Shown: positions 45,332 to 61,659, counted from the stretch's first letter. The stretch is DNA of 64,000 nucleotides from Elysia crispata (GCA_033675545.1 JAWDGP010007415.1:42501-106500); one strand, 5' to 3'. Notes: generated by a model from the letters alone, not told the origin. Made by a program: numbers and translations.

Positions 45332-46580
45332 CCGCTGGGTTCATACGTCTAGGTCCACCGCAACGGTGCTCCCTTGTTTCTAGATGGGCAGGAGGCTGTG
45401 GCGATGTATTCACTGCAACAGTTTGCCGTGCCTCCGGGCCAGGTGGTGATCTATACTGGTGGCCACCGTGACTCCGGAGGCACTCGTTGTGAATGTGCAG
45501 TTCGTTATAGGGCAGGAGCTGGGCCTGGCCGGCCATTGCAGGACGAGCGTTCCATCTTCCCGCAGCTCCGTCGGACCCATCTCCTGAAGGGCCTCCTCCA
45601 GGGCCCTGACTCCGGCGCAGGAGCGTGTGAGGTGGTGGTTCCCGGCGTGCAGCGTTGTTGTAGCGTAGCCGCATTGACAACACCGGAAAGCCGCCACAAA
45701 TCTAGCATCATGCTGCTCCTGCATATGTTTCATGGCGTCCCTGTGTTTAGACTGTTTTCGTCTCCAGGAGACTGGGGGGCGGCATAAATCACATGTGATT
45801 ACCCCCCGGAATCGGGAGGGGGAACGTTACTTTCTCCCCCTCGATGGCTCCCCGCAGTTTAAGTTCTTCCTGGCCCGCCCCTGTCCCCTCTAGTGTCTGG
45901 CCGGCCACTAATGCTGTCGTGGGTGACGGCCGGCTCTCAATGGCATGGTATGTAGGGGACTTAGATGATGTTAAAGATGCGGGGGCGGGCATGTTGGATT
46001 CTAGACGTCCCGCCCCTGTCCCCTCTGGTGTTTGGCCGGCCGCTGCTGATGAGGTAGATGGGGGCCGGCTCTCTTTTGCATTATGTGAGGGGGACAGTCT
46101 TGGTGGTATAGTTTCGGGAGCGGGCATGTAGATGTTCAGTGGTCGGGAGCGTGCCGCGTCCGCGTAGGTGATATGGCCACGGACGCGGGATTCCGAGGCA
46201 GCCTCCTGGAAAGTCTGTCGGTACGGGACGCCCGGGATAAAAGCCGGAGTCGCGGGATCCAGCGTCGTGGCGCTCTCTGGTGAGCGTTTAAAAACGAGAG
46301 TTCGGATCCCTGGGGCCCTGCTCTGTGGCACTGCGATGTCTCGCTCCGGGCTGGCGACGGACGCGAGGCCGCTGTGCCGTATGATGGTCTGAATGTTTGT
46401 CATATCGTGAGTCGTTCTTATCAATGTGGTTTTCCTTTCCCGCCCTGCCAGCCGCGTGTTTTGATCCGGGCGGGAAGTTGTGGCCATCTCCGTGGGTGGC
46501 TCGTAGGTTCCTCCGTGCTCGAGGGGAGGCGTTGGACTGGGCCGCAGCCTACCCCTAGGGGGACGTTGCCGGGTCGCCAT
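45332..46580 (-). pseudogene. R2/NeSL-type retrotransposon N-terminal coding region
   Basis: An ATG at 46580 opens M-A-T-R-Q-R-P-P-R-G-R-L-R and about 260 codons of Pro/Ser/Thr-rich sequence with repeated P-A-P and E-G-T-G-A-G units. One extra G in a G-run near 45800 shifts the frame just before finger 1 (C-D-L-C in the next frame). Then fingers 1 to 3 are open (H-M-Q-E-Q-H, C-C-Q-C-G-Y-A-T-T-T, C-P-I-T-N-C with H-H-L-A-R-R-H), without the A/B deletion between fingers 2 and 3. Decay begins after finger 3, and a finger 4 remnant (R-E-H-R-C) abuts the minisatellite monomer. Confidence 0.75.
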
Positions 46581-49324
46581 TACCAGCCCCAGCTACTGCA
46601 CATCCCCGTAATAAGTCCTTTCTACTTCTAAGATCCCTGGCACTCTACACATTAGCTAACACAGTTGGCACAGAAGCTCCTGGAAAAACTACAATAGGTG
46701 GTACAATGTAGATGAGAATGGAGCGATGGATGGTATAACAGTGCAGCATGAATAGTGTGCGATGGTGGTGGCGGTATGATGGTGGATACCGTGCCTCACA
46801 GGGACTTATACATATAATTATTATCACTAGCAACGTTATAACAATGTATCACAGAGAATATGCAAGGGAGATGTAGTCGTGGCGTGGGGGAAAAAGAGTG
46901 AATACGGGTGAGTAAAGGGGGAGGGGCTACTGGGCCAGGCGGAGCTGGGTATAGGACTAAACCTATCCCGGCTCGTGCTGTTAGATGGGCTGGGGGGATA
47001 CTGGAGTTTACCAAGATGGATGGGTCGTGGGGGGGTAGATGGGTAACGATAGGAAAGTGCTTCCTGAAGTTACTGGAAAGAACGAAATCTAGATTCCGGA
47101 AATGGAATTGATAAGGGGACGGGGGTGCTGCGGAAGTCCGTAGCGGGGTTGGGATTAAACCTAGTCTATCTGGTGTACAAAGGGGTGTAGGGTGGCAGTG
47201 TGGTAGATTGGAAGAGGGATGGCAAGCAATACACAAGATGCAGACGGATGGGATGAGCTTGATGATGCAAATGTAAGATGAATTGTACAAGTGCAATAAA
47301 TACAGGAACTTATGGCAGTTAATGTAAATACAGTAACATAGGATGTGAAGTTCAGTGGAATGTACGATGATTACAATACCAGTGTGGGGTGACACAGTGC
47401 CACAGCCCGATGAGGTGATGGGTGATGGTGCTTCCAACCTAGATAGTGAGAAGATAGAGAGAGGAGTCGGAGCAGACCAAGATGGGAGAGAAGGCTCTAA
47501 CTCGGGGCCTTACTGGTAGGTACTGGGGACCAGGCGGGATGCTAAACCTGTGAACTCTAGTAGTACTTAGGGGTTCTAAGGAGATGCCGCAGCTTCCAGG
47601 GGTGGATGGCCCGTAGGGAGGTAGATGGACACCGATATAGTGCTCCTCCCTGTAGGAGCCAAGGAAAACAGGGGTGGGATGTGGGGTGAGGAAGTAGATG
47701 GGTGATGGGTCTAAGGGTGGATCCTGTACGGACTAATACTCAGGGGGGGGGGGAGGGCGGGGGCGTAGGAGGGTACCGTACTAGTGGACTAGTGGGATGG
47801 CGAGTGTTCGGCCTGACAGGGACGAGTAGAACTGCAGTGGTGCTACAGGCTGACAAAACAGTCGTAGGTGCAAGATGCTGCCCAGATGGATGAGGCGATC
47901 GTGATTAACACACAAAGTCACGACACAGGCCAGTCCAACAATTTGTTGGCTCTGGCTAGTATTTATTGCTTTCAACGATGGACAGAGTTGACCACGAACA
48001 GATGGCTAACGGATGTGGAATGATAGAGTCGATTGATGATGGATGCTAATCGATTGCTTAATGAGATGGAGTACAAGTGTAGGTAGGCCAGAAAGGCGCT
48101 ACTACCGGATGTTACAATCAAGAGGATGTTTACAATCCAGAGGGGTGAGCTTCCCGGCCTGACTTGCCGGGCCGGTCCCGTCTTCCGGGCTCAGCGTTGT
48201 AAACACTATAGAAGTGCAGGGAGTGCGCTCCCCCTGCTAATGGCATGTAGGGCCGGTTCCGTCACCAGGCCAACAGTTTGTTTGCAATCAAGTCTAAATG
48301 ATTTGCTGGGCCGGTCCCGTCTTCCGGGCCTAGCGTTGGTGAACACTTCCGAACGAAGGGGACTTAGTTCACCGTTTCGAAAATTGCCGTGGAGCAGACA
48401 GAGTACAGGGTATCGATTACAAATATCGTATTATTCGCTATCAATTCTCTCTCTCCTAAGTCCGTTCACCCTTCGAATACAAGTTAGGGAGTTAAACCCA
48501 CGTTCACACAGCGGCTTGTTTACAAACAAGTTTGGGGAATTTGAAAAATTCGCTCACCCCTAAGCTGGCGGGAGACCGTAGTCTGGGGAATGTGTACAAG
48601 TGAGCTAAGTACAGGAGCAGACAATGTATGGAATATAGAGGCTGGTGACTTAGGTCACTGGACATCCACAAGATATCACAAAATAGCGAAAATACAATCG
48701 AGTTGGTGGATTGCATACAATTTGAAAACCGATATGATGGAGACCCTTTCTCGGCTCTAAATTAATTTACTGAACTTTAGAAGATAGCAGGAAGGCTGCA
48801 AATCATATGAGATAACGTGTAGAGCGTGTGGAAAAGTCTCGTCAACAGTTGACGGTAAAGCAAGCGTAGGCAGTTAATGGAGGGATTGGGAGGTTGAATT
48901 AGCAGATTTGAAATGGTTTGAAATGCTGAGAGCCGAGTTGGGGCCTCCCCCGTGATTCAGGTGAAAAGGCGATGGTGTGGATGAAGGAATAAATTAATTA
49001 AACTTATCACAGCTAAGTGGAACTCCGGTCCAGCCGGTTGGTAAATAGATAAAAAACTAAGCGTAAATATAAATAGACTGAGTGGGATCTCAATAGAAAT
49101 TCTAGCACTAAAATCCACACAGGGGTGTAAAGAGTTCCTGGGTTTGCCTAATCTAATATCACAGGGGTATGAAAGTTCCTGGGTTTCCAATTCACACAAT
49201 TCACACAAATTGTCCCTATCTAGCCTAACTAACCTATCTAGATCTGGGGCTGGCAACTATGCTAAAAGGCGACACAGCACGGCACACCACTGGTCCGGAG
49301 AGGCACACACAATGTTGGAATTAA
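46581..49324 (-). mobile_element. Long upstream region of the retrotransposon (putative 5' leader)
   Basis: About 2.7 kb between the ATG at 46580 and the minisatellite. It holds three copies of a GGGCCGGT(C/T)CCGTC motif (about 48160-48330), stretches resembling 28540-28610 and 42403-43192, and at its outer end part of the R repeat (49130-49320). No open frame is supported: frames such as 46796-47437 are not conserved. It is most simply an untranslated leader or promoter region of the element. Confidence 0.5.
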
Positions 49325-52300
49325 GATAGAACAGCTGACGAGGGTGATTGACCCAGCTGTTGGGATACATGATGATAGATTAGCTGACAAGGGTGATTGA
49401 CCCAGCTATTGGGATACATTACGATAGAGCAGCTGACGAGGTAGTGACCCAGCTGTTGTGGTATATGACGATAGAACAGCTGACGAGGGTGATTGACCCA
49501 GCTGTTGGGATACATGCCGATAGAGCAGCTGACGAGGTAGTGACCCAGCTGTTGTGGTATATGACGATAGAAAAGCTGACGAGGGTGATTGATCCAGCTG
49601 TTGGAATACATGACGATAGAGCAGCAGACGAGGGTGATTGATCCAGCTGTTGGGATACATGACGATAGAACAGCTGACGAGGGTGATTGACCCAGCTGTT
49701 GGGATACATGACGATAGAACAGCTGACGAGGGTGATTGACCCAGCTGTTGGGATACATGACGATAGAACAGCTGACGAGGGTGATTGACCCAGCTGTTGG
49801 GATACATGACGATAGAACAGCTGACGAGGGTGATTGACCCAGCTGTTGGGATACATGACGATAGAGCAGCTGACGAGGGTGATTGACCCAGCTGTTAGGT
49901 TACATGACGATAGAGCAACTGACAAGGGTGATTGACCCAGCTGTTAGGTTACATGACGATAGAACAGCTGACGAGGGTGATTGACCCAGCTGTTGGGATA
50001 CATGACGATAGAACAGCTGACGAGGATGATTGACCCAGCTGTTTGGATACATCCCGATAGAGCAGCTGTTGAGGTGGTGACCCAGCTGTTGTGGTATATG
50101 GCGATAGAACAGCTGACGAGGGTGATTGACCCAGCTGTTGGGATACATGACGATAGATTAGCTGACGAGGGTGATTGACCGAGCTGTTGGGATACATGGT
50201 GATAGAACAGCTGACGAGGGTGATTGACCCAGCTGTTGGGATACATGACGATAAAGCAGCTGACGAGGGTGATTTACCCAGCTGTTAGGATACATGACGA
50301 TAGAACAGCTGACGAGAATGATTGACCCAGCTGTTGGGATACATGACGATAGATTAGCTGACGAGGGTAATTGATCCAGCTGTTGGGATACATGACGATA
50401 GAACAGCTGACGAGGGTGATTGACCCAGCTGTTGGGATACATGACGATTGAACAGCTGACGAGGTTGATTGACCCAGCTGTTGGGATACATGACGATAGA
50501 ACAGCTGACGAGGTTGATTGACCCAGCTGTTGGGATACATGACGATAGAACAGCTGACGAGGGTGATTGACCCAGCTGTTAGGATACATGACGATAGAAC
50601 AGCTAACGAGGGTGATTGACCCAGCTGTTGTGGTATATGACGATAGAGCAGCTGACGAGGGTGATTGATCCAGCTGTTGAGATTCATGATGATAGAACAG
50701 CTGACGAGGGTGATTGACCCAGCTGTTGGGATACATGACGATAGAGCAGCTGACGAGAGTGATTGACCCAGCTGTTGGGATACATGACGATAGAGCAGCT
50801 GACGAGGGTGATTGACCCAGCTGTTGGGATGCATGACGATAGAGCAGCTGACGAGGGTGATTGACCCAGCTGTTGGGATACATGACGATTGAACAGCTGA
50901 CGAGGTTGATTGACCCAGCTGTTGGGATACATGACGATAGAGCAGCTGACGAGAGTGATTGACCCAGCTGTTGGGATACATGACGATAGAGCAGCTGACG
51001 AGGGTGATTGATCCAGCTGTTAGGATACATGACGATAGAGCAGCTGACGAGGGTGATTGACCCAGCTGTTGGGATACATGACGATAGAGCAGCTGACGAG
51101 AGTGATTGACCCAGCTGTTGGGATACATGACGATAGAGCAGCTGACGAGGGTGATTGATCCAGCTGTTGGGATACATGACGATAGAGCAGCTGACGAGGG
51201 TGATTGACCCAGCTGTTGTGGTATATGACGATAGAACAGCTGACGAGAGTGATTGACCCAGCTGTTGGGATTCATGACGATAGAACAGCTGACGAGGGTG
51301 ATTGACCCAGCTGTTGGGATACATGACGATAGAGCAGCTGACGAGTGTAATTGACCCAGCTGTTAGGATACATGTCGATAGAGCAGCTGACGAGGGTGAT
51401 TGACCCAGCTGTTGGGATACATGACGATAGAGCAGCTGACGAGGGTGATTGACCCAGCTGTTGGGATACATGACGATAGAACAGCTGACGAGGGTGATTG
51501 ACCCAGCTGTTGGGATACATGACGATAGAGCAGCTGACGAGTGTAATTGACCCAGCTGTTAGGATACATGTCGATAGAGCAGCTGACGAGGGTAATTGAC
51601 CCAGCTGTTGGGATACATGACGATAGAGCAGCTGACGAGGATGATTGACCCAGCTGTTGGGATACATGACGATAGAACAGCTGACGAGGGTGATTGACCC
51701 AGCTGTTGTGGTATATGACGATAGAGCAGCTGACGAGGGTGATTGACCCAGCTGTTAGGATACATGTCGATAGAGCAGCTGACGAGGGTAATTGACCCAG
51801 CTGTTGGGATACATGACGATAGAGCAGCTGACGAGTGTAATTGACCCAGCTGTTAGGATACATGACGATAGAGCAGCTGACGAGGGTGATTGACCCAGCT
51901 GTTAGGATACATGTCGATAGAGCAGCTGACGAGGGTAATTGACCCAGCTGTTGGGATACATGACGATAGAGCAGCTGACGAGGGTGATTGACCCAGCTGT
52001 TGTGGTATATGACGATAGAGCAGCTGACGAGGGTGATTGACCCAGCTGTTAGGATACATGTCGATAGAGCAGCTGACGAGGGTAATTGACCCAGCTGTTA
52101 GGATACATGACGATAGAGCAGCTGACGAGGGTAATTGACCCAGCTGTTAGGATACATGACGATAGAGCAGCTGACGAGGGTGATTGACCCAGCTGTTAGG
52201 ATACATGTCGATAGAACAGCTGACGAGGGTAATTGACCCAGCTGTTAGGATACATGACGATAGAGCAGCTGACGAGGGTGATTGACCCAGCTGTTAGGAT

Positions 52301-52372
52301 ACATGTCGATAGAGCAGCTGACGAGGGTGATTGACCCAGCTGTTGTGGTATATGACGATAGAGCAGCTGACG
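49325..52372. repeat. 49-bp minisatellite, about 62 units
   Basis: The unit begins GACCCAGCTGTTGGGATACA and ends AGCTGACGAGGGTGATT. Variants at two or three sites (GTTGTGGTATATGACG; GTTAGGATACATGTCG) form higher-order patterns, clearest at 51.3-52.3 kb; a few units are 3-4 bases short. Each unit holds two CAGCTG sites that form an inverted pair AACAGCTG ... CAGCTGTT around 16 bases. The minus strand has no stop in any frame, so open frames of up to 437 codons arise; because 49 is not a multiple of 3, the frame rotates to give a 49-residue super-repeat. I do not regard this as a gene. Confidence 0.95.
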
Positions 52373-54761
52373 TGGATGGTGACTTTTTTTCCACGGAAGC
52401 TGATCAAGTTGCTCGTGTAGTGGTGGGTGTGACGATGGATGAGGCTGCCAGAGCATGCGGAGCCCACGACCAGGATGCCAGCACCGGGTTAATGTAGGCG
52501 GCAACTGTTGGGCTAGACATCCCGCTGTGAGTTACTTTCCCGTGTCTCAACCTGAGACGACTTCATGCCACGACCTTATTGGAGATAAAATGCAAAGTAG
52601 CTAAACATCTGTGCTATAGGGGTCGTATCCCTGTGGGTCAGAGAAACATGGAGCCGGTTCAGCCCAGCCAGATGGACAGAATGTCATTGGCGCCAAGGAC
52701 GCGGATCATCGCGTAATACTCAAAGGAAGAATTGACATTGATGTATTACAAGTTTAGTTTTAGCAAAAATGTTATCAATGTTTAAACCATTGTAAATGTA
52801 AGGTTTGTATCGAGGGCGTAACTGATAAAAGGCAAGGGAGGATGTCAACGTACGAGTTTTAGTACTTTTACTCTGTGTCTATTATACTGATTGTTTGCTA
52901 TCCTTATTGCTTTGAACGATCAGATGCCGCAGCTTGTCATAGGAACTGACATTCTTTAGGTTGTAATCCGTCACTACTTGTTGAGAGCGAGTGAATCTTA
53001 AGCTATGCGGGTGATCTAAATCATTTGAAGCAGAATGATGTTGGATGAAGTTGTCATTACGAATAGGTCTGTAACTGTTAACTTCTGTGCTACATGTCAA
53101 GAATCGTATCAACGTGATGAGGGAACAATTTTACAGAAGAAGAAGAAGAATTTAATGTTTGAATAACAGAGATAAAGAGTTAAACTTGCGGCGCATGTGT
53201 AAGTATTATTTGATTGATGGTGCTGTATTCACGCAGTTTAAATATTAATTTTGCATCATGATGGAAACTGCTAAGTTTATATTTATTCACAGATTATGTC
53301 GCCAGTAGCACGGATTAATAATTCGTTATTTATTCTATGGATTTAAAGTTATGTTATAGAGTTTTAGTGAATCTAAGGTTAAAAAAATGGTATAAACCGA
53401 CTATATCTGTGTTAACTAGCAGAGCAGGAATGTAACAATAACCTGAGGATTTGATTTATAGACCGTGAAGTGCTTAATAATAATAATACAATCATGCGTG
53501 CTTTAGTAGTTGCGATATGTAAAATTGAATCGTAAATATTGTTGAAGGATAGCATGCATGTAGAGTTGGTATCGTAAAGCATATGTTATTGGAAAGAACT
53601 CTAATTTGAGTTCATACTATTTATGTAAAGTGTATTGGCGATCGTAGTGATATTTTGAGATGAATCATATTTGATCAGATTGTGTGTTTTACACGGTGAT
53701 TTGGCAACTTTTTTTCAGATACTACTTTCTGGGTTTTTGTTTTTGACAAGTTTTTCATGTTTTTAGACTGGTTTTTATAATTTAGTGGAATTTTTAGTGT
53801 AGTTTTTCCTTTGATGTTTTATATTCTTTGAATGCAATGAACCAAAACTAAAAAAAAACTTACATATGTAAAATTTTTATTTCCTCTATAATTACCTGAC
53901 TTAACCTACCACCCTACTCATAGGTCTGTGATACTTGGAAGCTAAATAGTACATAATTTATCGTAGCAAACCTTAATAGTGGCAAACTCAAACTGTCACA
54001 GTTCTTGTGAAGTTTAATGTGAGGAGAAGGACAGACTGAATGAGTAGGAAGGTCTAGTTGCCGTTGGTTTGTATCCCGGCTTCATGCTACTCAGTTATTT
54101 TGACGTGGGTCACGACTAGCCAGCCCTACTTTGTCTGACGTTGATAGAAACTGGGTCGATGTCATTTTGTAAAGGTTTTAAGGATGATTTCCATCTCTCA
54201 CACAATAGATGATGAGAAGTGAGTAATAGGTATGACAAGATTTTTAGCTTGCACCCTTTCATGATAATTATGAACTCTTTGTGTGAAAAGGTTTTTTCTC
54301 CAATGATTCAATATCGTTTTAGTGTTACAGATTTTTTTCTTTCAAAGCACTTCAAGTAAAATGTACCCGAAATCTGGAAATGTTTTTGTAAATAGCTAAT
54401 GCACCAAACACTTGTTGTTTTGCAGCCTCTTTTGCAATCAAGATAATTCTAAAGAGATAAAAAAAAGTCTCTGTGTATTTGTAAAACATTAAGAGATAGA
54501 CTTCTGGAAAAATGGGCCGCAATATTAAAAGAGTAATTGTTTGCAAGATTTCATTTAAATATGTTTGTATACTATTGAGAAACGAATTTTGTATTTGAAT
54601 AAACAATAACACATACAACAATCCATATAAATTGGGTATTCCTTTTCTTTTCCTTTGACAGCTAAATATATTTTTTGTGTTAAAAACTGCTTTGAACCTT
54701 TAATTTTCTTAGAATCAAGGTTAAAGGGTTACAAGCCCACTTAGTTTAGGCGGTGTGTTAT
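52373..54761. other. No supported gene
   Basis: 52373-52740 is moderately GC-rich and could be the tail of another element, but no motif was recognised; the rest is AT-rich. The open frame at 52882-53112 has no known domain. Confidence 0.45.
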
Positions 54762-54889
54762 AAGCATTTTACACTTAGACTATAATTTTTCTCAATATGA
54801 ACTGGGTGTGCAGCATCAAATGAAAAAGCATTTTACACTTAGACTATAATTTTTCTCAATATGAACTGGGTGTGCAGCATCAAATGAAA
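54762..54889. repeat. Tandem duplication of 64 bases
   Basis: Two adjacent, essentially identical copies of 64 bases starting AAGCATTTTACACTTAGACT. A recent replication slip or unequal exchange. Confidence 0.9.
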
Positions 54890-54909
54890 AATAAAACACA
54901 AGGTACTAT

Positions 54910-56332
<1,423 letters not shown>

Positions 56333-57379
56333 TTGATTGATTTATTGTTTTATTGTATATTTGTTGGTTTTTCTCACCCTCCACAGACATAACATAAAAT
56401 TAAACAATTAAGATAACATTCTACATTTTTACATCTCAAAATCATTATGACATAAAACGTGAACCATTTGCTCTTCTCAAACACTTTCAGAATCCAGCTT
56501 TATAAAATTATCTCTAAGTTTACTCGATTGATACAGATATTTTGCAACATGAAACTGGTAATTTTTCTTTGGCATAAGAAGGCTTTAGTTGAACGTACAT
56601 CTATTTTTTTAGAAATTGATCAGGTAGATATGTCAAGCGCAAACTCTCGTATACCTTGCAAACTAATAATATATGGGGTTCATCTTCAATATCCTTTTTA
56701 CATAGAGGGCATAATTGTATCTCTATATTGTTGGAATACTTGTATTTATGAATCAGTATATTCGATATACGCCTAGCCTGAATCTCATCAGTGTTGTGTG
56801 TAGCGAGAAAGGTAGGGTTCTATGGAACAGGAATGATTCTAGGTAGATAATAGATTTATATAAGGAGTAGAAATGTAAGTGAGGATTTAAGTACATCATA
56901 CAGTCTTTCTTTAAGTGAATTACGAAATGCCTTTCCATTTCTAACATTCTGAAGTAGCCATACATATCCAAAACCATTTGAATACAGAAGATATTTAAAA
57001 TCAGTTACCCAAGAATTAATATTCTTTTCACTCATTCTTCTCACATCTCATATGCTTGTTTGGGAATTCTTGTCTCATGCATTTTCAGCAATTTGAGCCA
57101 ATGTTTTACAGAGCGTATTTTATGGTTAATATACAATGGATATCTTGCTGTTTCACCATACAGTAAAGTATCTGAAGAGTGAATTGACACATTTAAGAAT
57201 TGCTTCAGTATAGTTGTATGTACTTGCTCAATAGGTAAGTGTTTCTGTATACCCTATAATTCACTCCAATATGCAAGTATGAGTTGTACCTTAGAGTCGA
57301 AAAGTTTAAAAAAAATTTTAAGGTCATTGCATGCTAATCTTTTCAGTGATTTTACAATACAGAAACTTGCTTTCTTGGC

Positions 57380-58750
<1,371 letters not shown>

Positions 58751-58893
58751 TTTATAATTGCGTGATGTTGGTCCTCTAAACTGTTGGTCCAGCTAGCCTC
58801 CCAATCTCACATAAATAAACTGAAACGGGCTCTGAAACAAAGAAATAAAATCGTATCTCGATTTTGCCGGAAGCGCTGTAATTTCACATCGTA

Positions 58894-59010
58894 GCAAAAT
58901 TCAAAAGTTCATATCCCCTCTTTATTATAGCATTACGTGAATCAAACAACAGTGTGATCTGTATTGGGCTGATGCAATGTAAAGAGGGGATATGAACTTT
59001 TGAATTTTGC
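58894..59010. repeat. Perfect inverted repeat, 30-base arms
   Basis: Arms 58894-58923 and 58981-59010 are exact complements (starting GCAAAATTCAAAAGTTCATA) around a 57-base spacer. It could be a tiny non-autonomous transposon inserted in the LINE, or a palindromic rearrangement. No clear target duplication was seen. Confidence 0.85.
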
Positions 59011-59639
59011 AATAAATTTATCACACGGACAGGGTATTTAACGTCAAAAAGTCGAACTTCCCACTGTTTTAAATCTGCCTCCATTCAGACCAGGACGGTT
59101 GGGAACGCTCACAGTGTCAATATCGATCAAGTCCTCTCAGCCGGTCAGCGTGATGGTCAACTACCACCCCGATGACCAGGACAGGCTCCTGGCTCAAGTG
59201 GTGCTCATTTTTTTCTTTTATTTGCTTCATTTTGGTTATTGCTTTACTTATGTAAACTTTGTCTAACAACTCTGTTGTACTGATAGCACACTTTGTCGAA
59301 CCATGTCGATTTGGTGCGTACTTCACCATGTCTAATAATGACAGTTTCTAACATACTTTGTGCACTGTTGCACTGAATTGACAATTTTCTTACCACAAAG
59401 TTTACATTATTTTTCAATTCTATTAAAAGGTCATCAAGTTGTTAAGTGAATACTGGGGACTAATCAATGAAATGGTGTTGCTTATCAGGATCCCATTTAA
59501 TCTTTGTGATTTTGGTGTTCATATCATATCAGTAGCTTGAGTTTTATCCCTATGTGTATCATTGTCATTCAATTCCAATGACATCGAAATGGGCCTACCG
59601 ATGAAACTATCTTGTGGCCATGTAAGTTTAAAGATATAT

Positions 59640-60420
59640 TACAATTTAGAAGGCAATATGTTACTAAGAAATAGTCAGCAACACTATTACCTTTGGGGAA
59701 ATAAAGGTAAACGCTCTTCCTTCATCCACAGTGCATAAACTATCTATAATCGTCTAGTGTAGCGCATATGTCTCTAAGACTTCTGCCAAATGTGTTTATG
59801 AGATTATCGCTGGAGTGTCTCTCAAGATTGTCTTCGAGTGACCCATGGGTGAAGACGCTTTCATCAAAAAGGTTATTTATCTCGTTACACTCAAGAATAG
59901 GTTGTACATTTGATGTACGTGCATTGAAATCTCCACATTTTATAAAAGAAGAGTTATGATTAGATCGTTTGTTTTAGCTGGCTAACATAGCCCTCCAAAA
60001 TTTGATTTGGATATCATTTTGAACTGTCAAGTTTTCAAAAAATGGGGATTGATTATGGGAGGATAAAGGTAAAGTTAATGATTAAATCTTTACTTCTGTT
60101 ATTTCCTATCTATTTTTTTTAGTTTTAAAGTAATCACATCGTCTAGTTTACACTTAATCTGTAATACACAGTTTCTAAGGGTAAGTTTCACAAATACAAT
60201 CACTCCGCCAGAACATCTTCCGTATTTTGACAGTTTTTGGGCTGGTGTAAAATATCTATTTTATTGGCTTAACATACTGTCTGCAGGGACAAAGTCTTCA
60301 ATCATAAAAGTTTCTAAAATCCACCAATTTATGTAGCATAGAAAAAAATCTTTCATTGCCAGCTTTGTTCAGGAGTCCCTCAACGTTGCAGGAAACGACG
60401 CTGACGTTGCGCAAGAAATC
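59640..60420 (-). pseudogene. LINE endonuclease domain
   Basis: From 60420 down: F-L-R-N-V-S-V-V-S-C-N-V-E-G-L-L-N-K (start of the endonuclease fold), then a stop and frame change, K-L-S-K-Y-G-R-C-S-G-G-V-I-V-F-V-K, C-G-D-F-N-A-R-T-S (catalytic G-D-F-N-A-R block near 59925-59950), S-S-D-N-L-I-N-T-F-G-R-S-L and P-K-G-N-S-V-A-D-Y-F. The order and spacing fit the endonuclease of LINEs. It is not translatable in one frame. Confidence 0.7.
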
Positions 60421-60640
60421 CGCGTCTTTGTTTGGTGCGGTTGTCGGCGAGTGGCCCTTTCTTACTGGTGTTGTTGTTGTTGCTGTTGTTGTCCGCGTCT
60501 AAAGGCTTGAACACAGCGAGGACTGTCTCTATCAGGGCTGGTGGGGGGATTGGGGGGAGGGGGGAATTATCTCCGGAGATTCTGCTGTTTCTCTCAAAGG
60601 ACTTTATCGAGGACGTCAGAAACAGAAACAGCAAATTATG

Positions 60641-61659
60641 CCACTAAATGTGACAAATGAAGAAAATTCAAGTGACCCCTCTCCCCCTCCCTCCCCCCTC
60701 AAGAAAAAAGAAGAAAGAAAGAAGAAGAAAAAAGAAAGAGAGAATCTAATCCACCAAAAAAGAGAGGTAGGATCGAAGTCATCTCATTTCACAGTCATGG
60801 ATCTATATGGATAGAGGAAATAAAGTCCAATATTTTGATAAATTTAGTTTTCCTCCCCCCCCCCAACCCAACCACACACAACCACACACACATACTCACA
60901 CACAAATAGATACCTTTTTGCTGCAAGTAACATTATATGCCCAAACAAACAGATGTTGAATTATGGCTTCAAATTTATACCATAAATCCAAAAGAATATA
61001 ACAAGGGAAAATGTGCATGAATTTCACAACTCATTCTTAATTTAAAGAGTATGAAAAAAGGCAATCAAACATGGAAAATTTGTTGTATCAAATGTAGAAA
61101 GCAAAGACAAAGACTGGCAGTCAGGCAGAAGAGGAGGATGTTAGCATTATAGGAACTAAAGAAACTTAATGTTCTTCTTCGAAGAAAAAGACAAAACTGA
61201 AGTTCACAATATACATGCAGAAATACTAACATATAGAAATTACAGACGTTTCATCAGATTTGATACCGAACAAAAATTTTAAGTAAATGAGCTTATAATC
61301 TATATTACATAGTATTGTTCTTATTATCAAGTTTGATTGTAGTAATCAATCATACATTAACGATATTTAAGATGAAACTCAATCGTTCCATATATCTTTT
61401 GAAGATTTCGAATGGCATGTGAGACATTTTGATCTACGGGTCACACAGGTTTTAATAAAAACTGAACTAAGCGCTACCACGCCTCAAACGTTCTCTTAGA
61501 TACTTGAATTAGGTAGCAAAAATGGTCCAAAATATTAAGCAAAAAAAATTCAATGCAAACTCATTCCATGTTTGCAATTTTATAGGTTTAAAAAAAAAAT
61601 AGAACAAAAATAGGATCACGTCATCAACAACTGTCCCTTTTACGCTTGAACGAGTGTGT
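60641..61659. other. No supported gene
   Basis: Includes a purine-rich patch (60700-60740) and a C-run/CA-rich patch near 60855-60900. No conserved frame. Confidence 0.5.

Noticed and set aside
46796-47437. Minus-strand frame of 213 codons
   Set aside because: Not conserved in the other leader-like copies, no domain, and Pro/His/Ser-rich as expected from the local base composition.
50158-51471. Minus-strand open frame of 437 codons
   Set aside because: It lies wholly inside the 49-bp minisatellite; the frame is open only because the unit lacks stops on that strand.
49325-52372. CRISPR-like array
   Set aside because: Units abut directly with no unique spacers, and the genome is eukaryotic. 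It is a minisatellite.
59768-59959. Plus-strand open frame
   Set aside because: Shadow of the LINE endonuclease block G-D-F-N-A-R on the minus strand.
60432-60647. Plus-strand frame with a signal-peptide-like Leu run
   Set aside because: It has no ATG start, the Leu run is the complement of an Asn-rich stretch, and the minus strand here is the start of the LINE, which explains the open frame.
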